Shown here piece after piece: positions 27,181 to 36,746 of a DNA stretch of 64,000 nt (the stretch's first letter is position 1; each line of letters opens with the position of its first letter). The stretch lies in NCBI RefSeq assembly GCF_025837095.1, contig NZ_CP107551.1:4210668-4274667 (forward strand). Reading direction: 5' to 3'. This stretch comes from Rhodococcus sp. Z13. Lineage in GTDB: Bacteria; Actinomycetota; Actinomycetes; Mycobacteriales; Mycobacteriaceae. A program made the translations under genes and the position numbers. A model generated the notes under the pieces. That model searched no databases. It was not told the DNA's origin and saw only the letters and a program-made list of their open reading frames with translations.

Positions 27181-27822
27181 TCAGTAGCCGTACCTCGCGC
27201 ACAGTTCGGGATCGGTGATCCAACCTGCCTCGCAACCCGATTGGGTCTGGATGTCGCCGGATGTCGGCGGCTCGCCGCAGAGCAGGCCACAGCGATCGGC
27301 GTTGATCACCTGAGTTCCATCCGGCCAGTAGCACCGGCTGGCGTCACACGAGTAGCCGCGCGTGGAGGTGGTTCCGGTCGGAACTGACGGAACAGCATCG
27401 GGGTCAGGATAGGTGACGCCGGTGTACGGATTCCGGCACATGACACCGTCGCACTCGAAGGTGTTGGCCTCACGCTCCGCGCGGAGGTACTCCTCGCCAC
27501 CGAGCTGATCGAAGCACCACTGGGAGAAGGCCATCGAACCGTCGCTGAAACGGGCCGGCCCGGGAGTGCCTTGCAGGCACTCCACGACATACGGCTTCTC
27601 GACAGCCTGCTGGGTCGACGTCGTCACGGGTTCGGGCTCCACCGATGTTGAGGCGGCGGTGGTCGTGGGAGCAGAAGTCGTCGACATGGGCGCAGCAGCG
27701 GTTGTCGAAGTGATGGTGGAGGTCGAGGCAGGCGTTTCCTCCGACGCATCGGGACTGCCGCATCCCGCAACCATCAGAAGACCCACTGCAGCCCACGCGA
27801 CCGAATTCCGCTTCACCGACAC
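27181..27822 (-). CDS. Cysteine-rich lipoprotein, function unknown
   Basis: 213 residues with a lipoprotein signal (VKRNSVAWAAVGLLMVAGC; lipid-anchored Cys at residue 21). A long Thr/Ser/Ala linker (27-75) precedes a compact domain with about nine cysteines (VVECLQG, FSQWCFDQL, FECDGVMCRNP, YSCDASRCYWPDG, DRCGLLCGEP, SGCEAGWITDPELCARYGY), which are probably disulphide-bonded outside the membrane. It converges on the metal-site gene with a 15-bp gap. Not recognised as a named family. Confidence 0.7.
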   Translation of the reverse strand: MSVKRNSVAWAAVGLLMVAGCGSPDASEETPASTSTITSTTAAAPMSTTSAPTTTAASTSVEPEPVTTSTQQAVEKPYVVECLQGTPGPARFSDGSMAFSQWCFDQLGGEEYLRAEREANTFECDGVMCRNPYTGVTYPDPDAVPSVPTGTTSTRGYSCDASRCYWPDGTQVINADRCGLLCGEPPTSGDIQTQSGCEAGWITDPELCARYGY

Positions 27823-28057
27823 TCCCTTACCCGGCCGCGCACACCACGTGACCTGCTGATCGAATCCACCGCAGTGATCGACGGGTGGACGACACGCGTT
27901 ACATCATGAATCACTGGCCGATCAACTACCGCTCCCGATCTCGACGAGCCTCTGGACCCTTACACACCTCCCGAGGGGGTGAGAGTCCACGGCGTTGGCG
28001 GCCTCGTCCCGTTCCTCGATCCGCAGACTTGCCGTTCCTCGAGGACACACATATAGT

Positions 28058-28086
28058 CCCTGAAGTTATGGGGTTTAACTTAAGGG
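28058..28086. promoter_or_regulatory. Inverted-repeat operator before the TetR gene
   Basis: CCCTGAAGTTA / TAACTTAAGGG is an 11-bp inverted repeat with one mismatch and a 7-base spacer, ending 16 bp before the TetR start. The position fits autorepression. Confidence 0.55.
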
Positions 28087-28102
28087 ATGTGGAGGGACGG
28101 AC

Positions 28103-28795
28103 GTGGTGGGCGGCCTCCGCAAACGCGTGCGCAAGATCGACATGGACGACATCGTCCGCGTCGGTCGCGCACTGGGGTTGCGGAAGTTGAGTCTCAATGC
28201 CGTCGCCACGGAGCTGCAGGTCTCCCCGGCCGCGTTGTATCGCCACGTCGACGGACGGTGGGGGCTCGAGCTCGCGGTGGGCGAGAGCCTGCTCGGCGAC
28301 CTCACCCTCCACGACGATCCGGCGCACGACATCGAACAGCACCTGCTGTCGTTCGGGTTGCAGCTGCGATCGTTCGTCCTGGCGCATCCCGGCCTCGGCA
28401 CCTACATGCAGACGCTCTTTCCTCGCGGGGAGGCAGGGCAGCGTCTGATGGCCACCGAGGTGGGCGCGCTCATGCAACGTGGGTACGCGCCCGACGTCGC
28501 CGTGTCGCTGGCCAGCGCCGTGGCGAGCGTGTCGATCAACTTCGCGGTGGCCGAGGAGGCCCAGCTGGAGCGGATCGAGGGACTCGAGCGGCAACGCAAC
28601 GAGGTCGTCGACCGGTTGCGTTCAGACGCGGAACTGGGCGAGGCACACCGCGACCTGCCCGCGTTCGATCACGAGGGATTCTCGAAACTCGTTCTGACGG
28701 CTTCGATCCGCGGATTTCTGGCTGTAGCTCCCGCGGGGCGGCCGCTGCACGAGGTCGTCATGGATCTCGGTTCCACCGCTGCGGGGCTGGAATGA
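28103..28795 (+). CDS. TetR-family transcriptional regulator
   Basis: 230 residues from a GTG, with GGAGGG about 13 bases upstream. The N-terminal HTH has the TetR pattern (MDDIVRVGRALGLRKLSLNAVATELQVSPAALYRHV is the region; key parts are VATELQVSPAALYRHV). The rest is an alpha-helical ligand domain. The ligand is unknown. No co-directional partner follows, and the nearest upstream gene is a divergent lipoprotein, so it may control itself and that gene. Its 3' end overlaps the convergent gene at 28758 by 38 bp. Confidence 0.82.
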   Translation: MVGGLRKRVRKIDMDDIVRVGRALGLRKLSLNAVATELQVSPAALYRHVDGRWGLELAVGESLLGDLTLHDDPAHDIEQHLLSFGLQLRSFVLAHPGLGTYMQTLFPRGEAGQRLMATEVGALMQRGYAPDVAVSLASAVASVSINFAVAEEAQLERIEGLERQRNEVVDRLRSDAELGEAHRDLPAFDHEGFSKLVLTASIRGFLAVAPAGRPLHEVVMDLGSTAAGLE

Positions 28796-29117
28796 CAGGT
28801 ACTGCGCGTGTGGAGCGAGGTTGCCAGAGCTCGGGATTCGTCGTGTCGTCGACGAACTCCTGCAGGGGAGCATCGTCGATGTTCCCGTTCGGAAGCTGGT
28901 CGACCGGAAATTCTTCGAAATCGAAGACCACGGACCGATTCTCGTCGACGTCGTCGACGGGGATCAGATCACTGCCCAGCTGAGGGGTGAGGGGGTCGGT
29001 GGCGATGTCGAATACTCTCCACCAGACCTCCTCGGGCAGTTCCGGAATCCGGTCGACCAGCCCGATACGGAGGGTTTCCTGAAGCAGAAGGCCCGGATTC
29101 GGGTCGCTTCGCGTCAT
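28758..29117 (-). CDS. Small acidic protein downstream of an ECF sigma factor
   Basis: 119 residues with many Asp/Glu/Pro (LVDRIPELPEEVWWRVFDIATDP, DDVDENRSVVFDFEEFP). It lies 85 bp after the sigma factor gene in the same direction, so co-transcription is likely. It has neither the zinc HxxxCxxC signature of anti-sigma factors nor a membrane segment. The function is unknown. The 38-bp antisense overlap with the TetR gene is unusual but acceptable. Confidence 0.55.
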   Translation of the reverse strand: MTRSDPNPGLLLQETLRIGLVDRIPELPEEVWWRVFDIATDPLTPQLGSDLIPVDDVDENRSVVFDFEEFPVDQLPNGNIDDAPLQEFVDDTTNPELWQPRSTRAVPVIPAPQRWNRDP

Positions 29118-29202
29118 TGATCATCCTTCCGGGACCGCGGGACGTCCTCCGACGTCGCCGCGACTCCGATCGTTGGCGCCGAATCGACCGGACGGCCTGC
29201 GA

Positions 29203-29751
29203 TTACGCCGACATCTCTTCCGCACCGAGAAGTACCGGGCTCAGCAGTTCGACGAGTTGTGTGCGGGCACGGCCGATCCGGCTCTTCACGGTCTGTACGC
29301 CCACACCCTGGTGGTCGGCGATCTCCCGGTAGCTCATCCGCGCATATTCACGGAGCACGATCGCGACCCGGAACTGTTCGGGCAGAAGGGAAAGAGCCTG
29401 GAAAACGGCGTCTCCGTCGGCCACACTGTCGGCGATGGCCGAACCACCCGCTGCGTGGTCGAGGTCGATCTGCTCGTCGAGAACCTCGCCGCGCCGCCGG
29501 CGCCCGACTGTGAGCGAGGCATTGCTCGCGATGCGGTACAGCCAGGTTCCGAATGCCGATGTGCCGCGGAACTTGTCGAGATTCTTCCAGGCGGCGATCA
29601 ATGCGTCCTGCAGTGCGTCCTCGGCGTCGTGACGGTTGCCCGTGATCTGCATGCAGATCGCCCACACCCGCTGCCGTGACGGTGCGATGAGTTCGGCGAA
29701 TGCTGCTCGATCACCTGTCCGGCACCGCTCGACCAACTCGGTCTCGTTCAA
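29203..29751 (-). CDS. ECF RNA polymerase sigma factor (RpoE-like)
   Basis: 182 residues. Region 2 has AEDALQDALIAAWKNLDKFRGTSAFGTWLYRIA in outline (key core DALQDALIAAW and GTWLYRIASNA). Region 4 has LPEQFRVAIVLREY and MSYREIADHQGVGVQTVKSRIGRARTQL. It is a classical short ECF factor without a C-terminal extension. The partner anti-sigma factor is not evident; the only co-directional neighbour is the acidic protein at 28758. The target promoter is unknown. Confidence 0.88.
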   Translation of the reverse strand: MNETELVERCRTGDRAAFAELIAPSRQRVWAICMQITGNRHDAEDALQDALIAAWKNLDKFRGTSAFGTWLYRIASNASLTVGRRRRGEVLDEQIDLDHAAGGSAIADSVADGDAVFQALSLLPEQFRVAIVLREYARMSYREIADHQGVGVQTVKSRIGRARTQLVELLSPVLLGAEEMSA

Positions 29752-29902
29752 CGAGCCCCCTCACCATTTCGAGCAGTCGCTTTACCCTGCACAAGAATTC
29801 GAACAGTTGCTCGACAGGCAGGAGAGACGCACACATGTCGTGATCACACGTGGTCGACGCCGTCGGGGGCAGCGTCGACCACGTGGATATGGTACCGCGA
29901 GA

Positions 29903-31210
29903 TCAGTTCTCGCCCAAGCCCATCTCCTCGGCTTTGACGAACTTCACGTACTGGGTCGCCAGACGCTGCGGCAACGTACGAAGCGTGTCGTTCTCCGGAG
30001 CCGCATTACCCACGGGGCGCACCCCCGACAGCTCGGCCACGTAGCGCCCGTAGACCATCAAGCACCGCTGCGCCCGCCCCGTCGCGATATCCCCCGACCA
30101 GCAACGCGTGCCGGGGATGTTCTGGGGCACCGCTTCGTCCTCGACGAGCTCGGGATGCGCCGCCACCGTCCCGGCGGCGAACTCGTCCCGGAAGAACTCC
30201 GCCTCCGAAGGACCGGCGGTGCGGTAGACCACGGAGTTGACCTTGGCGACACGGTCCGTGCCGGTGACCTCGAAGAGCTTCTCGGTGTGTGCAGGACTCG
30301 TATCGAAGTGCAGCCAACCGTGCGGCCCGTAGACCGCCATGTCCGAGAGTCCACGGTTCTCGCCTTCGACGAACCCCACCGCGCGCACCATGACCCTGTC
30401 CCGGTCCATCGGAAGCGCGGCGAGCTCCTCGGCCGGTGTCGCCGGGAACTGCTCGAGAAGTTCCAGCTGAGCCCGAGCGGCGCGCTCGACGACGTCGTGG
30501 GTCCATTCGACGTCTCCCGAATCGTCACCCGCGAAGACCGTGACGACGAAACCTCCTCGGGGAACGAGAGCGGTGGTGGTGACGTGGCCGAGGTCCTCCC
30601 ATGTCCGGGTGGAGGCCAGAGCCGTGGGGATGCCGGGCAGAGTGACCGGCACCGCCGGTGGGATACCGAGCACGATGGACGGATCGCTCTCGAGCGGCTC
30701 CTGCCTGTCGACCTGTTGGTCCTCGTGCAGGATCCGAACGACTTCGGCAGCGACCTCGTAGGTGGTGAACCGTGCGACCCCGACGACCATTGTTCTCGAC
30801 TCGTCCGCATTGTGGCGGTAGGTCGTGAAACCCGAGATCACGCTGGTGGGGTCGAGGAGCTCACTGGCATTGCTCGTCAGCAGTCTCCTGGGCTCGACCG
30901 AGACGCGTGTGTTCGGTCCTCCCCCCACCGTCAGCGTCGGATCGATGTGATGGGGGTGGATGACGAACTCGGCCATCCGCTGCCCCTCTATCACCCGCCC
31001 GGCCTCGCCGGCCTGAAAATTCTCCGCCACCAGATCGCGCGGCTCGACCCGGTACCCGCCCGTGTCCAGCGAGGAGATATCGAAGTCACTCGTCTCCTGC
31101 GCCGACTCGGTCGTGGGGTCGGTGGCCGCCTCGGAACTGCACCCGGCGACCGCCAGGGTGGTGGCCGTCGCGACTGCCAGGACGGCACGCGTGGTGCGGG
31201 ATGTACGCAT
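29903..31210 (-). CDS. DUF7373-type lipoprotein
   Basis: 435 residues from ATG 31210, with GGAGGAGAAG upstream. The signal peptide ends in a lipobox (TTLAVAGC; Cys24). The mature part has SSLDTGGYRVEPRDLV, then LLTSNASELLDPTSVISGFTTY and a second half with RCWSGDIATGRAQRCLMVYGRYVAELSG. This matches a large family of duplicated lipoproteins seen in Rhodococcus and Nocardia; no activity is known. It is surface-anchored. Confidence 0.75.
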   Translation of the reverse strand: MRTSRTTRAVLAVATATTLAVAGCSSEAATDPTTESAQETSDFDISSLDTGGYRVEPRDLVAENFQAGEAGRVIEGQRMAEFVIHPHHIDPTLTVGGGPNTRVSVEPRRLLTSNASELLDPTSVISGFTTYRHNADESRTMVVGVARFTTYEVAAEVVRILHEDQQVDRQEPLESDPSIVLGIPPAVPVTLPGIPTALASTRTWEDLGHVTTTALVPRGGFVVTVFAGDDSGDVEWTHDVVERAARAQLELLEQFPATPAEELAALPMDRDRVMVRAVGFVEGENRGLSDMAVYGPHGWLHFDTSPAHTEKLFEVTGTDRVAKVNSVVYRTAGPSEAEFFRDEFAAGTVAAHPELVEDEAVPQNIPGTRCWSGDIATGRAQRCLMVYGRYVAELSGVRPVGNAAPENDTLRTLPQRLATQYVKFVKAEEMGLGEN

Positions 31211-31616
31211 GGTTCGGCTTCTCCTCCGGACACGGCTCGTCGGGTGACACGGATTGGAGAGCCGGTGACGCGCGGATGTTCCCGGCTCGACCGCATTGTG
31301 ATGCCATTCACAGCGGAACGCCTGATCAGGCTCGGAGAGATCCCGCAGGCCCGGGCCGGTCGTCAGCGCTTCGCGGGAGGTGTCCTTCAATGCCACCCCC
31401 GACACCCCCAGCTCCCGCACGCCGTTCACGAGCGCCGCCTGGGCTGCGGCGCGTTCGGCGTCGGATTCGGCTGCGCACCCGGCGAGTTCGTCGCCGGTAG
31501 ACCGTCATGGCACCTCCCGCGCGCTCGTCTGCCGTGTGCTCGCCGTGGAGTGCAGCATCCCACTTCTCGCGTTCGTGTCCGCCCGGTGTCGGCGGAGAAG
31601 CACCGCAGGTGGTGCG
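31211..31616 (-). other. Spacer with gene-like reading frame but no start
   Basis: Between the lipoprotein and the hydrolase. One minus-strand frame (31211-31504) runs in frame into the lipoprotein ATG and looks protein-like (AAESDAERAAAQAALVNGVR), but its first possible starts lack a ribosome site. A good site GGGAGGTGCC precedes an ATG at 31508 in a different frame, whose translation is Arg-rich. A frameshifted small gene is possible; otherwise nothing is seen. Confidence 0.3.
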
Positions 31617-32489
31617 TCAGCGATCGGCGTTCCTCTGCACGGCGTCGAGGACGCGTTGGGCCATGTGCCGCATCCCGGCGGCGGTGGGATGCAGCGGACG
31701 GGCCAGGGACAGCGACTGCCGGCCCTCGTACCAGCGTTGTTCCGAGGGGGCACACGCGTCGTGCCCCTCGGTACCGACCGTGACGTCGACGAACTCCGCT
31801 CCGGCCGCGGCGGCGGACGCGGCGAGGACGCGGTTCATGCGGGTGAAGAAGTCGGTGACGAAGACGGCGTCGGCGTCGCTCGTCGGGATGTTCGGCCAGC
31901 AGGCGCGGTTGCCGTAGACGCCACCGTGACCGACGAGCAGCACGCGTGCGCGCGGTGCCCGTTGCCGGACGGCGGTGAGCGCACCGGTGACCTTCGGTCC
32001 GAGTGCGTCGAGGGCGGCGGTCATGCGTGAGGTGGTGCCGGGGTCGGTGCGGCAGTGGGCGTCGCCGCCGGGCAGGTCCGTGTAACAGGAGGACACGAGA
32101 CCGCTCCAGCCGACGTCGTTGCCGCCGATGCTGACGGTGACCAGGTCCGTGTCGGGCGCGAGCGCCTCGATCTGCGGGGGCATCGGACCGGTGGTGGTCT
32201 CCTGGGGGACGGAGGTCAGGTGTTCGGTGCGCGCACCGGTGCAGGCGACGTTGGTGAAGGAGACCACCTGCAGGGACCGGGCCACGAGGTTCGGGTATCC
32301 GGCGTCGGCGCGGGCGCATCCGTCGAGCAGCGCCGCGGCGTCGAGGTAGGGACCGGCCGCGCGCGAATCACCCAGTGCGACATAGCGGATCCCCTGGTCG
32401 GCGACCGTGTCGCTCATTGCCGATCCCGGCCACACGGTCAGCACGGCGGCGAGACCGGCGATCACTGCGGCCCGCGTTCGCGCCTTCAT
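31617..32489 (-). CDS. Secreted SGNH/GDSL hydrolase
   Basis: 290 residues from ATG 32489, with CGGAGG upstream. A Sec signal peptide covers about residues 1-27. The SGNH blocks are present: YVALGDSRAAGP (nucleophile Ser in GDSR), SIGGNDVG (Gly/Asn block) and HPTAAGMRHMA (catalytic His). Several cysteines suggest disulphides, as in secreted actinobacterial esterases/lipases such as the Streptomyces enzymes. The substrate is probably an acyl ester; specificity is not readable. Confidence 0.85.
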   Translation of the reverse strand: MKARTRAAVIAGLAAVLTVWPGSAMSDTVADQGIRYVALGDSRAAGPYLDAAALLDGCARADAGYPNLVARSLQVVSFTNVACTGARTEHLTSVPQETTTGPMPPQIEALAPDTDLVTVSIGGNDVGWSGLVSSCYTDLPGGDAHCRTDPGTTSRMTAALDALGPKVTGALTAVRQRAPRARVLLVGHGGVYGNRACWPNIPTSDADAVFVTDFFTRMNRVLAASAAAAGAEFVDVTVGTEGHDACAPSEQRWYEGRQSLSLARPLHPTAAGMRHMAQRVLDAVQRNADR

Positions 32490-32600
32490 CCGACCTCCGG
32501 TGGTTTCCGTTCTCACGGCGTGAGATCGACACGATCGACCGGTACGTTACGCGTTCGCCCGGCGGCCGTCGGGCGAATCGGGAAGGACGCACCTCACCGA

Positions 32601-32618
32601 AATGAAACATGTTCCATT
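32601..32618. promoter_or_regulatory. Palindrome upstream of MFS carrier gene
   Basis: AATGAAACATGTTCCATT is an 18-bp near-perfect palindrome centred on CATG (one mismatched pair). It lies about 200 bp before the MFS start, in the divergent spacer shared with the hydrolase. The regulator is unknown. Confidence 0.35.
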
Positions 32619-32692
32619 CCAATCGGATACATCACCCGTCCGGGCCGTATAGGAAGCGCCTATAGGTTCGTTCGTTCGGCTCACTTTGTCTT

Positions 32693-32708
32693 CGTGATCC
32701 ACGTCACG
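32693..32708. promoter_or_regulatory. CRP-like palindrome upstream of MFS carrier gene
   Basis: CGTGATCCACGTCACG has perfect 5-bp arms with a 6-bp spacer, the CRP/FNR-type pattern also seen at 818-833. It lies 109 bp before the MFS start. Another perfect 6-bp inverted repeat, TATAGG-AAGCG-CCTATA, is at 32648-32664. Confidence 0.45.
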
Positions 32709-32816
32709 TTCAATGAGTGCGGCACCAACCCCGAGATCCATGTCGACGGACGAGCCGTACTCCGGCCCACGTCCTACCACCATCCACCCCTCCCCCAGGT
32801 CGTGAAGGGACTCTCC

Positions 32817-34166
32817 GTGACTGCAGGTGAAATCGTGAAGGGTGACCCCACCCACGAAACCCCAGGCTCCTCGACCCGTACCGGCGGTCCGGTCCTCGGC
32901 GTCACACCGGGACGTGCGTGGGGCATGACCGGGCTGGTCATCTTCCTCTACGTCGTCAACTACGCCGACAAGGCCGTGCTCGGCATCATCGCCCAGCCCC
33001 TGGCGCGCGAGCTCGGCATGAGCTCGTCGCAGATCGGCCTGGTCGGCTCCCTGTTCTTCGTCACCTTCACGGTGGGCGGCTTCCTCGCCGGTCCGCTGAA
33101 CAAGTACCTCACCCTGCGCTGGGCGCTGCTGGCCCTCGGGCTGGCCTGGTCGGTCGTGATGCTGCCGCTGGTGGTCAGCGCGAGCTTCGCGATGCTCGTC
33201 GTCACGCGCATGCTCCTCGGCCTGGCCGAAGGCCCCAGCTCGGCGCTCATGCACACGGCCGCGTACTCGTGGCATCCGCCCGCCAAGCGCGGTCTGCCCG
33301 GCGCGTTCCTCGCCGGTTCGGCCTCGGTCGCCAAGATCGCCCTGGCGCCCGTGCTGACCTTCATCACTGTCCAGTGGGGGTGGCGCGCGGCCCTGATCGC
33401 GCTGTCGCTGCTGGGTGTCGCATGGATGGCGTCCTGGCTGACCGGCTGGAAGGAAGGCCCGTACACGAGCAAGGCCGTCAAGGGCGCGCAGACCGCCGCC
33501 ACCGCGGAGACCGAGCCGTCCGTGCCGTGGCGCAGGATCCTGCTGAGCCGCACCTTCGTCAGCTGCGCGGCCCTGATCATGGTCGTCTACGCCCTGACCA
33601 CCGTCGTGCTGACCTGGCTGCCGTCCTACTTCGAGGTCGGTCTCGGCTACAGCGCCATGCAGGCCGGTTCGATGTTCGCCCTGCCGTCCATCGTGGGCCT
33701 GTTCCTGATGATCTCGTCGGGCACGGTCACCGACCGGCTGAGCCAGAAGGGCTACCGCTCGCGGGTCGTCCGCATCATCGTCCCGGCCGTCGGTGTCCTG
33801 ATCTGCGGCGCCATCCTGGTGTTCCTGCCCTCGATCGGCACCCCGGCGCTCGCCGTCGCGGTCGTCTCCATCGGTTACGGTTTCGGCGCCATCGCCTTCC
33901 CGCTGATCAACGCCGCGATCTCGGAGCTGTGCCCGCCGCAGCAGACCGCCGGCACGATGGGTGTCTTCCTCGCCCTGATGGCCGTCGGTGGTCTCGTCGC
34001 CCCCTACGGCACCGGCGTCATCGTCGACAACGCCGCCACCGCCGCCGAGGGCTACGCCACGGCCTTCCAGGTCATCGGTGTCCTCGGTGCGATCGCCGCG
34101 ATCGCGGTGCTCGTGTTCGCGAACCCCGAGCGCGACCGGAAGATCATCCGAGCACACACCGGCTAG
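32817..34166 (+). CDS. MFS transporter (anion:cation symporter type)
   Basis: 449 residues from a GTG with AAGGGA six bases upstream; longer readings run through the divergent hydrolase and are rejected. Twelve membrane segments are evident. The first helix has VNYADKAVLGIIAQPLARELGMSSSQIGLVGS, of the ACS/phthalate-permease style (key core NYADKAVLG), and the loop after helix 4 has RMLLGLAEGP. An organic acid substrate is inferred from the group. It stands alone and ends in a strong bidirectional terminator. Confidence 0.85.
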   Translation: MTAGEIVKGDPTHETPGSSTRTGGPVLGVTPGRAWGMTGLVIFLYVVNYADKAVLGIIAQPLARELGMSSSQIGLVGSLFFVTFTVGGFLAGPLNKYLTLRWALLALGLAWSVVMLPLVVSASFAMLVVTRMLLGLAEGPSSALMHTAAYSWHPPAKRGLPGAFLAGSASVAKIALAPVLTFITVQWGWRAALIALSLLGVAWMASWLTGWKEGPYTSKAVKGAQTAATAETEPSVPWRRILLSRTFVSCAALIMVVYALTTVVLTWLPSYFEVGLGYSAMQAGSMFALPSIVGLFLMISSGTVTDRLSQKGYRSRVVRIIVPAVGVLICGAILVFLPSIGTPALAVAVVSIGYGFGAIAFPLINAAISELCPPQQTAGTMGVFLALMAVGGLVAPYGTGVIVDNAATAAEGYATAFQVIGVLGAIAAIAVLVFANPERDRKIIRAHTG

Positions 34167-34174
34167 TACGGAGA

Positions 34175-34224
34175 ACGTGAAGCGGCGCCGCGGATCCCGA
34201 GGGGACCGCGGCGCCGCTTCACGT
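34175..34224. terminator. Bidirectional hairpin terminator
   Basis: Perfect 19-bp arms ACGTGAAGCGGCGCCGCGG and CCGCGGCGCCGCTTCACGT with a 12-base loop, placed 8 bp after the MFS stop and 11 bp before the convergent SDR stop. No T-run is present. Confidence 0.8.
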
Positions 34225-34235
34225 CGGGGGAAGGA

Positions 34236-34994
<759 letters not shown>

Positions 34995-35025
34995 TGCAAA
35001 CCTCCGTGGGGGTTGGGTGGTGCCG

Positions 35026-35787
35026 TCAGTTGATGGTCAGGCCACCGTCGACCGCGATGGTCTGACCGGTGACGTAGGCTGCCGCGTCGGAAGCCAGCCA
35101 CACTGCGGTGGCGGCGAGTTCCGCGGGATCCCCCGTGCGCCCGAGGACGATGCGGGGTTTCATGCTGTCGAGATAGCCGGGCTGGTACTCGGCGGTCATC
35201 TCCGTCTCGAAGAAGCCCGGGGCGAGAGCGTTGACGCGAATGCCCTTCCGGGAACCCCACTGCTGGGCGAGATCCCGGGTGAGGCCGATGACGGCCGCCT
35301 TGCTCGCGGAGTACGCCGCCTGCGGCAGTCCGGCCGTGGTGAGGCCGAGGATCGAGGAGATGTTGATGACGGAGCTGCCGGGCTGCATCACGCGACCGGC
35401 GGCCTGCGCGGCCCAGTACGAGCCGTTGAGGTTGATGTCGACGACGCGCCGGAACTGCTCGGGGGTCTCCTTGAGGGCGGGGACGGCCGTGCCGACACCG
35501 GCGTTGTTGACGAGGATGTCGACCCGGCCGAGCTCCTCGACGGCCCGGTCGATCATGCGCTGCGCCTGATCCGGATCGGCGACGTCGGTCCCGACGGTCA
35601 CCGCTCGCCGTCCCGCGGCGCGGACCAGCCCGGCGGTCTCCTCGAGCCGGTCCACCCGGCGCGCGGTGAGGACGACGTCGGCTCCGGCCTCGGCCATGGC
35701 CTGCGCGAAGGCGACACCGAGACCCGAGGAGGCGCCGGTGACGACGGCGACGCGGCCGTCGAGTCGGAAGCGGTCGAGCACGGACAT
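35026..35787 (-). CDS. SDR-family oxidoreductase
   Basis: 253 residues with TGASSGLG (residues 17-24), NNAGVG near 94, NISSILG and the catalytic YSASKAAV. The C-terminus VTGQTIAVDGGLTIN is normal. It is the first gene of the two-gene SDR unit. It is divergent from a TetR regulator with a palindrome between them, which suggests induction by a small molecule, possibly an acyl-CoA or alcohol. Substrate unknown. Confidence 0.85.
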   Translation of the reverse strand: MSVLDRFRLDGRVAVVTGASSGLGVAFAQAMAEAGADVVLTARRVDRLEETAGLVRAAGRRAVTVGTDVADPDQAQRMIDRAVEELGRVDILVNNAGVGTAVPALKETPEQFRRVVDINLNGSYWAAQAAGRVMQPGSSVINISSILGLTTAGLPQAAYSASKAAVIGLTRDLAQQWGSRKGIRVNALAPGFFETEMTAEYQPGYLDSMKPRIVLGRTGDPAELAATAVWLASDAAAYVTGQTIAVDGGLTIN

Positions 35788-35990
35788 GCGTCATCTCCTC
35801 GCTGTGGCGTGGACTACACGAGATGTATAGCCCACCGGTCCCGCGTTCTCCAAACACGCTGCTTCGAAACCGGTTAGAAGCCAGCACCTTTCAGAGTCAG
35901 TTCCTAATCCTCTCTTCGGCGGATCCTATGCTGCGCGCACCACCGCCCGAGGGTGAGCGCCGCGCGTCGTCCACACCGTTACCAACTCGA

Positions 35991-36004
35991 TAAGCACTGG
36001 CTTA
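35991..36004. promoter_or_regulatory. Palindromic operator between SDR operon and TetR gene
   Basis: TAAGC-ACTG-GCTTA is a perfect palindrome with a related half-site pair (GAGCGCTCGCTTATC) directly after it. It lies 89 bp before the TetR ATG and about 200 bp from the SDR start. A TetR operator is likely. Confidence 0.5.
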
Positions 36005-36092
36005 TTTCTGAGCGCTCGCTTATCGTGCGATCCGGTAGTGCGCTTGTCAACACTCCGAAGCCCCGATGGCACCAGGCGAGGATCCACAGTTC

Positions 36093-36695
36093 ATGAGCGA
36101 GGCGAGGGACACCGTCGGTGGCGGGTCCAAGGCGGCCGCCCGGCTCCGCGCGGCCGCGATCGAGGAGTTCGCCGAACACGGGTACGGCGGCACCACCACC
36201 CGCCGGATCGCCGCGCGGCTGGGGCTGAGCCCGGCCGCGATGTACCCGCACTACCGGTCCAAGGAGGATCTCCTCTACGCGATCGCCCACGAGGGCCACA
36301 TCCGGGTCCTGCAGGCTCTCGAGGACGCCGACCTCCCCGACGCCGACGCCGCCACCCGTCTCGCGTCCGTCGTCGGCCGCTTCGCGGGCTGGCAGGCCGA
36401 CAACCACCGCTGGAGCCGGGTGATCCAGTACGAACTGACCGCACTGGACCGCGAGCACTACCGCACCGTCGTCGGGCTGCGGCACCGGACCACCGGGGTG
36501 GTGCGGCGGATCGTCGACGCCGGCGCGGCGTCCGGTGAGTTCTCCGTGCCGGACGCCGAGGGTGTCACCTTCGCCCTGATGTCCCTGTGCGTGGACATCT
36601 GCCGGTGGTATCCCTCCGGAGGTTACGACGACGCCGCCACCGTCGCCGCGCTGTACGCCGATCTCGCCCTCCGGATGGTCGGCGCGGTGCGCTAG
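36093..36695 (+). CDS. TetR-family transcriptional regulator
   Basis: 200 residues from ATG 36093 (GCGAGGATCC upstream; an ATG at 36066 adds nine residues). The HTH is at about residues 20-60 (AAIEEFAEHGYGGTTTRRIA, LGLSPAAMYPHYRSKEDLLY). A helical ligand domain follows. It is divergent from the SDR operon and next to a palindrome, so it is probably the repressor of that operon and of itself. Confidence 0.87.
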   Translation: MSEARDTVGGGSKAAARLRAAAIEEFAEHGYGGTTTRRIAARLGLSPAAMYPHYRSKEDLLYAIAHEGHIRVLQALEDADLPDADAATRLASVVGRFAGWQADNHRWSRVIQYELTALDREHYRTVVGLRHRTTGVVRRIVDAGAASGEFSVPDAEGVTFALMSLCVDICRWYPSGGYDDAATVAALYADLALRMVGAVR

Positions 36696-36746
36696 CATCG
36701 TCGCCACCATCGGATCGGGGGGTCTTCGTGGGCAGGAGGGGATCAC

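Noticed and set aside
32055-32816. Upstream extension of the MFS reading frame
   Set aside because: It runs antisense through the GDSL hydrolase gene; the GTG at 32817 with AAGGGA upstream is the sensible start.
32547-34157. 536-residue open frame on the minus strand opposite the MFS gene
   Set aside because: Asp/Gly/Arg-rich translation without domain or ribosome site; it is the high-GC shadow of a clear MFS gene with membrane segments and family motifs.
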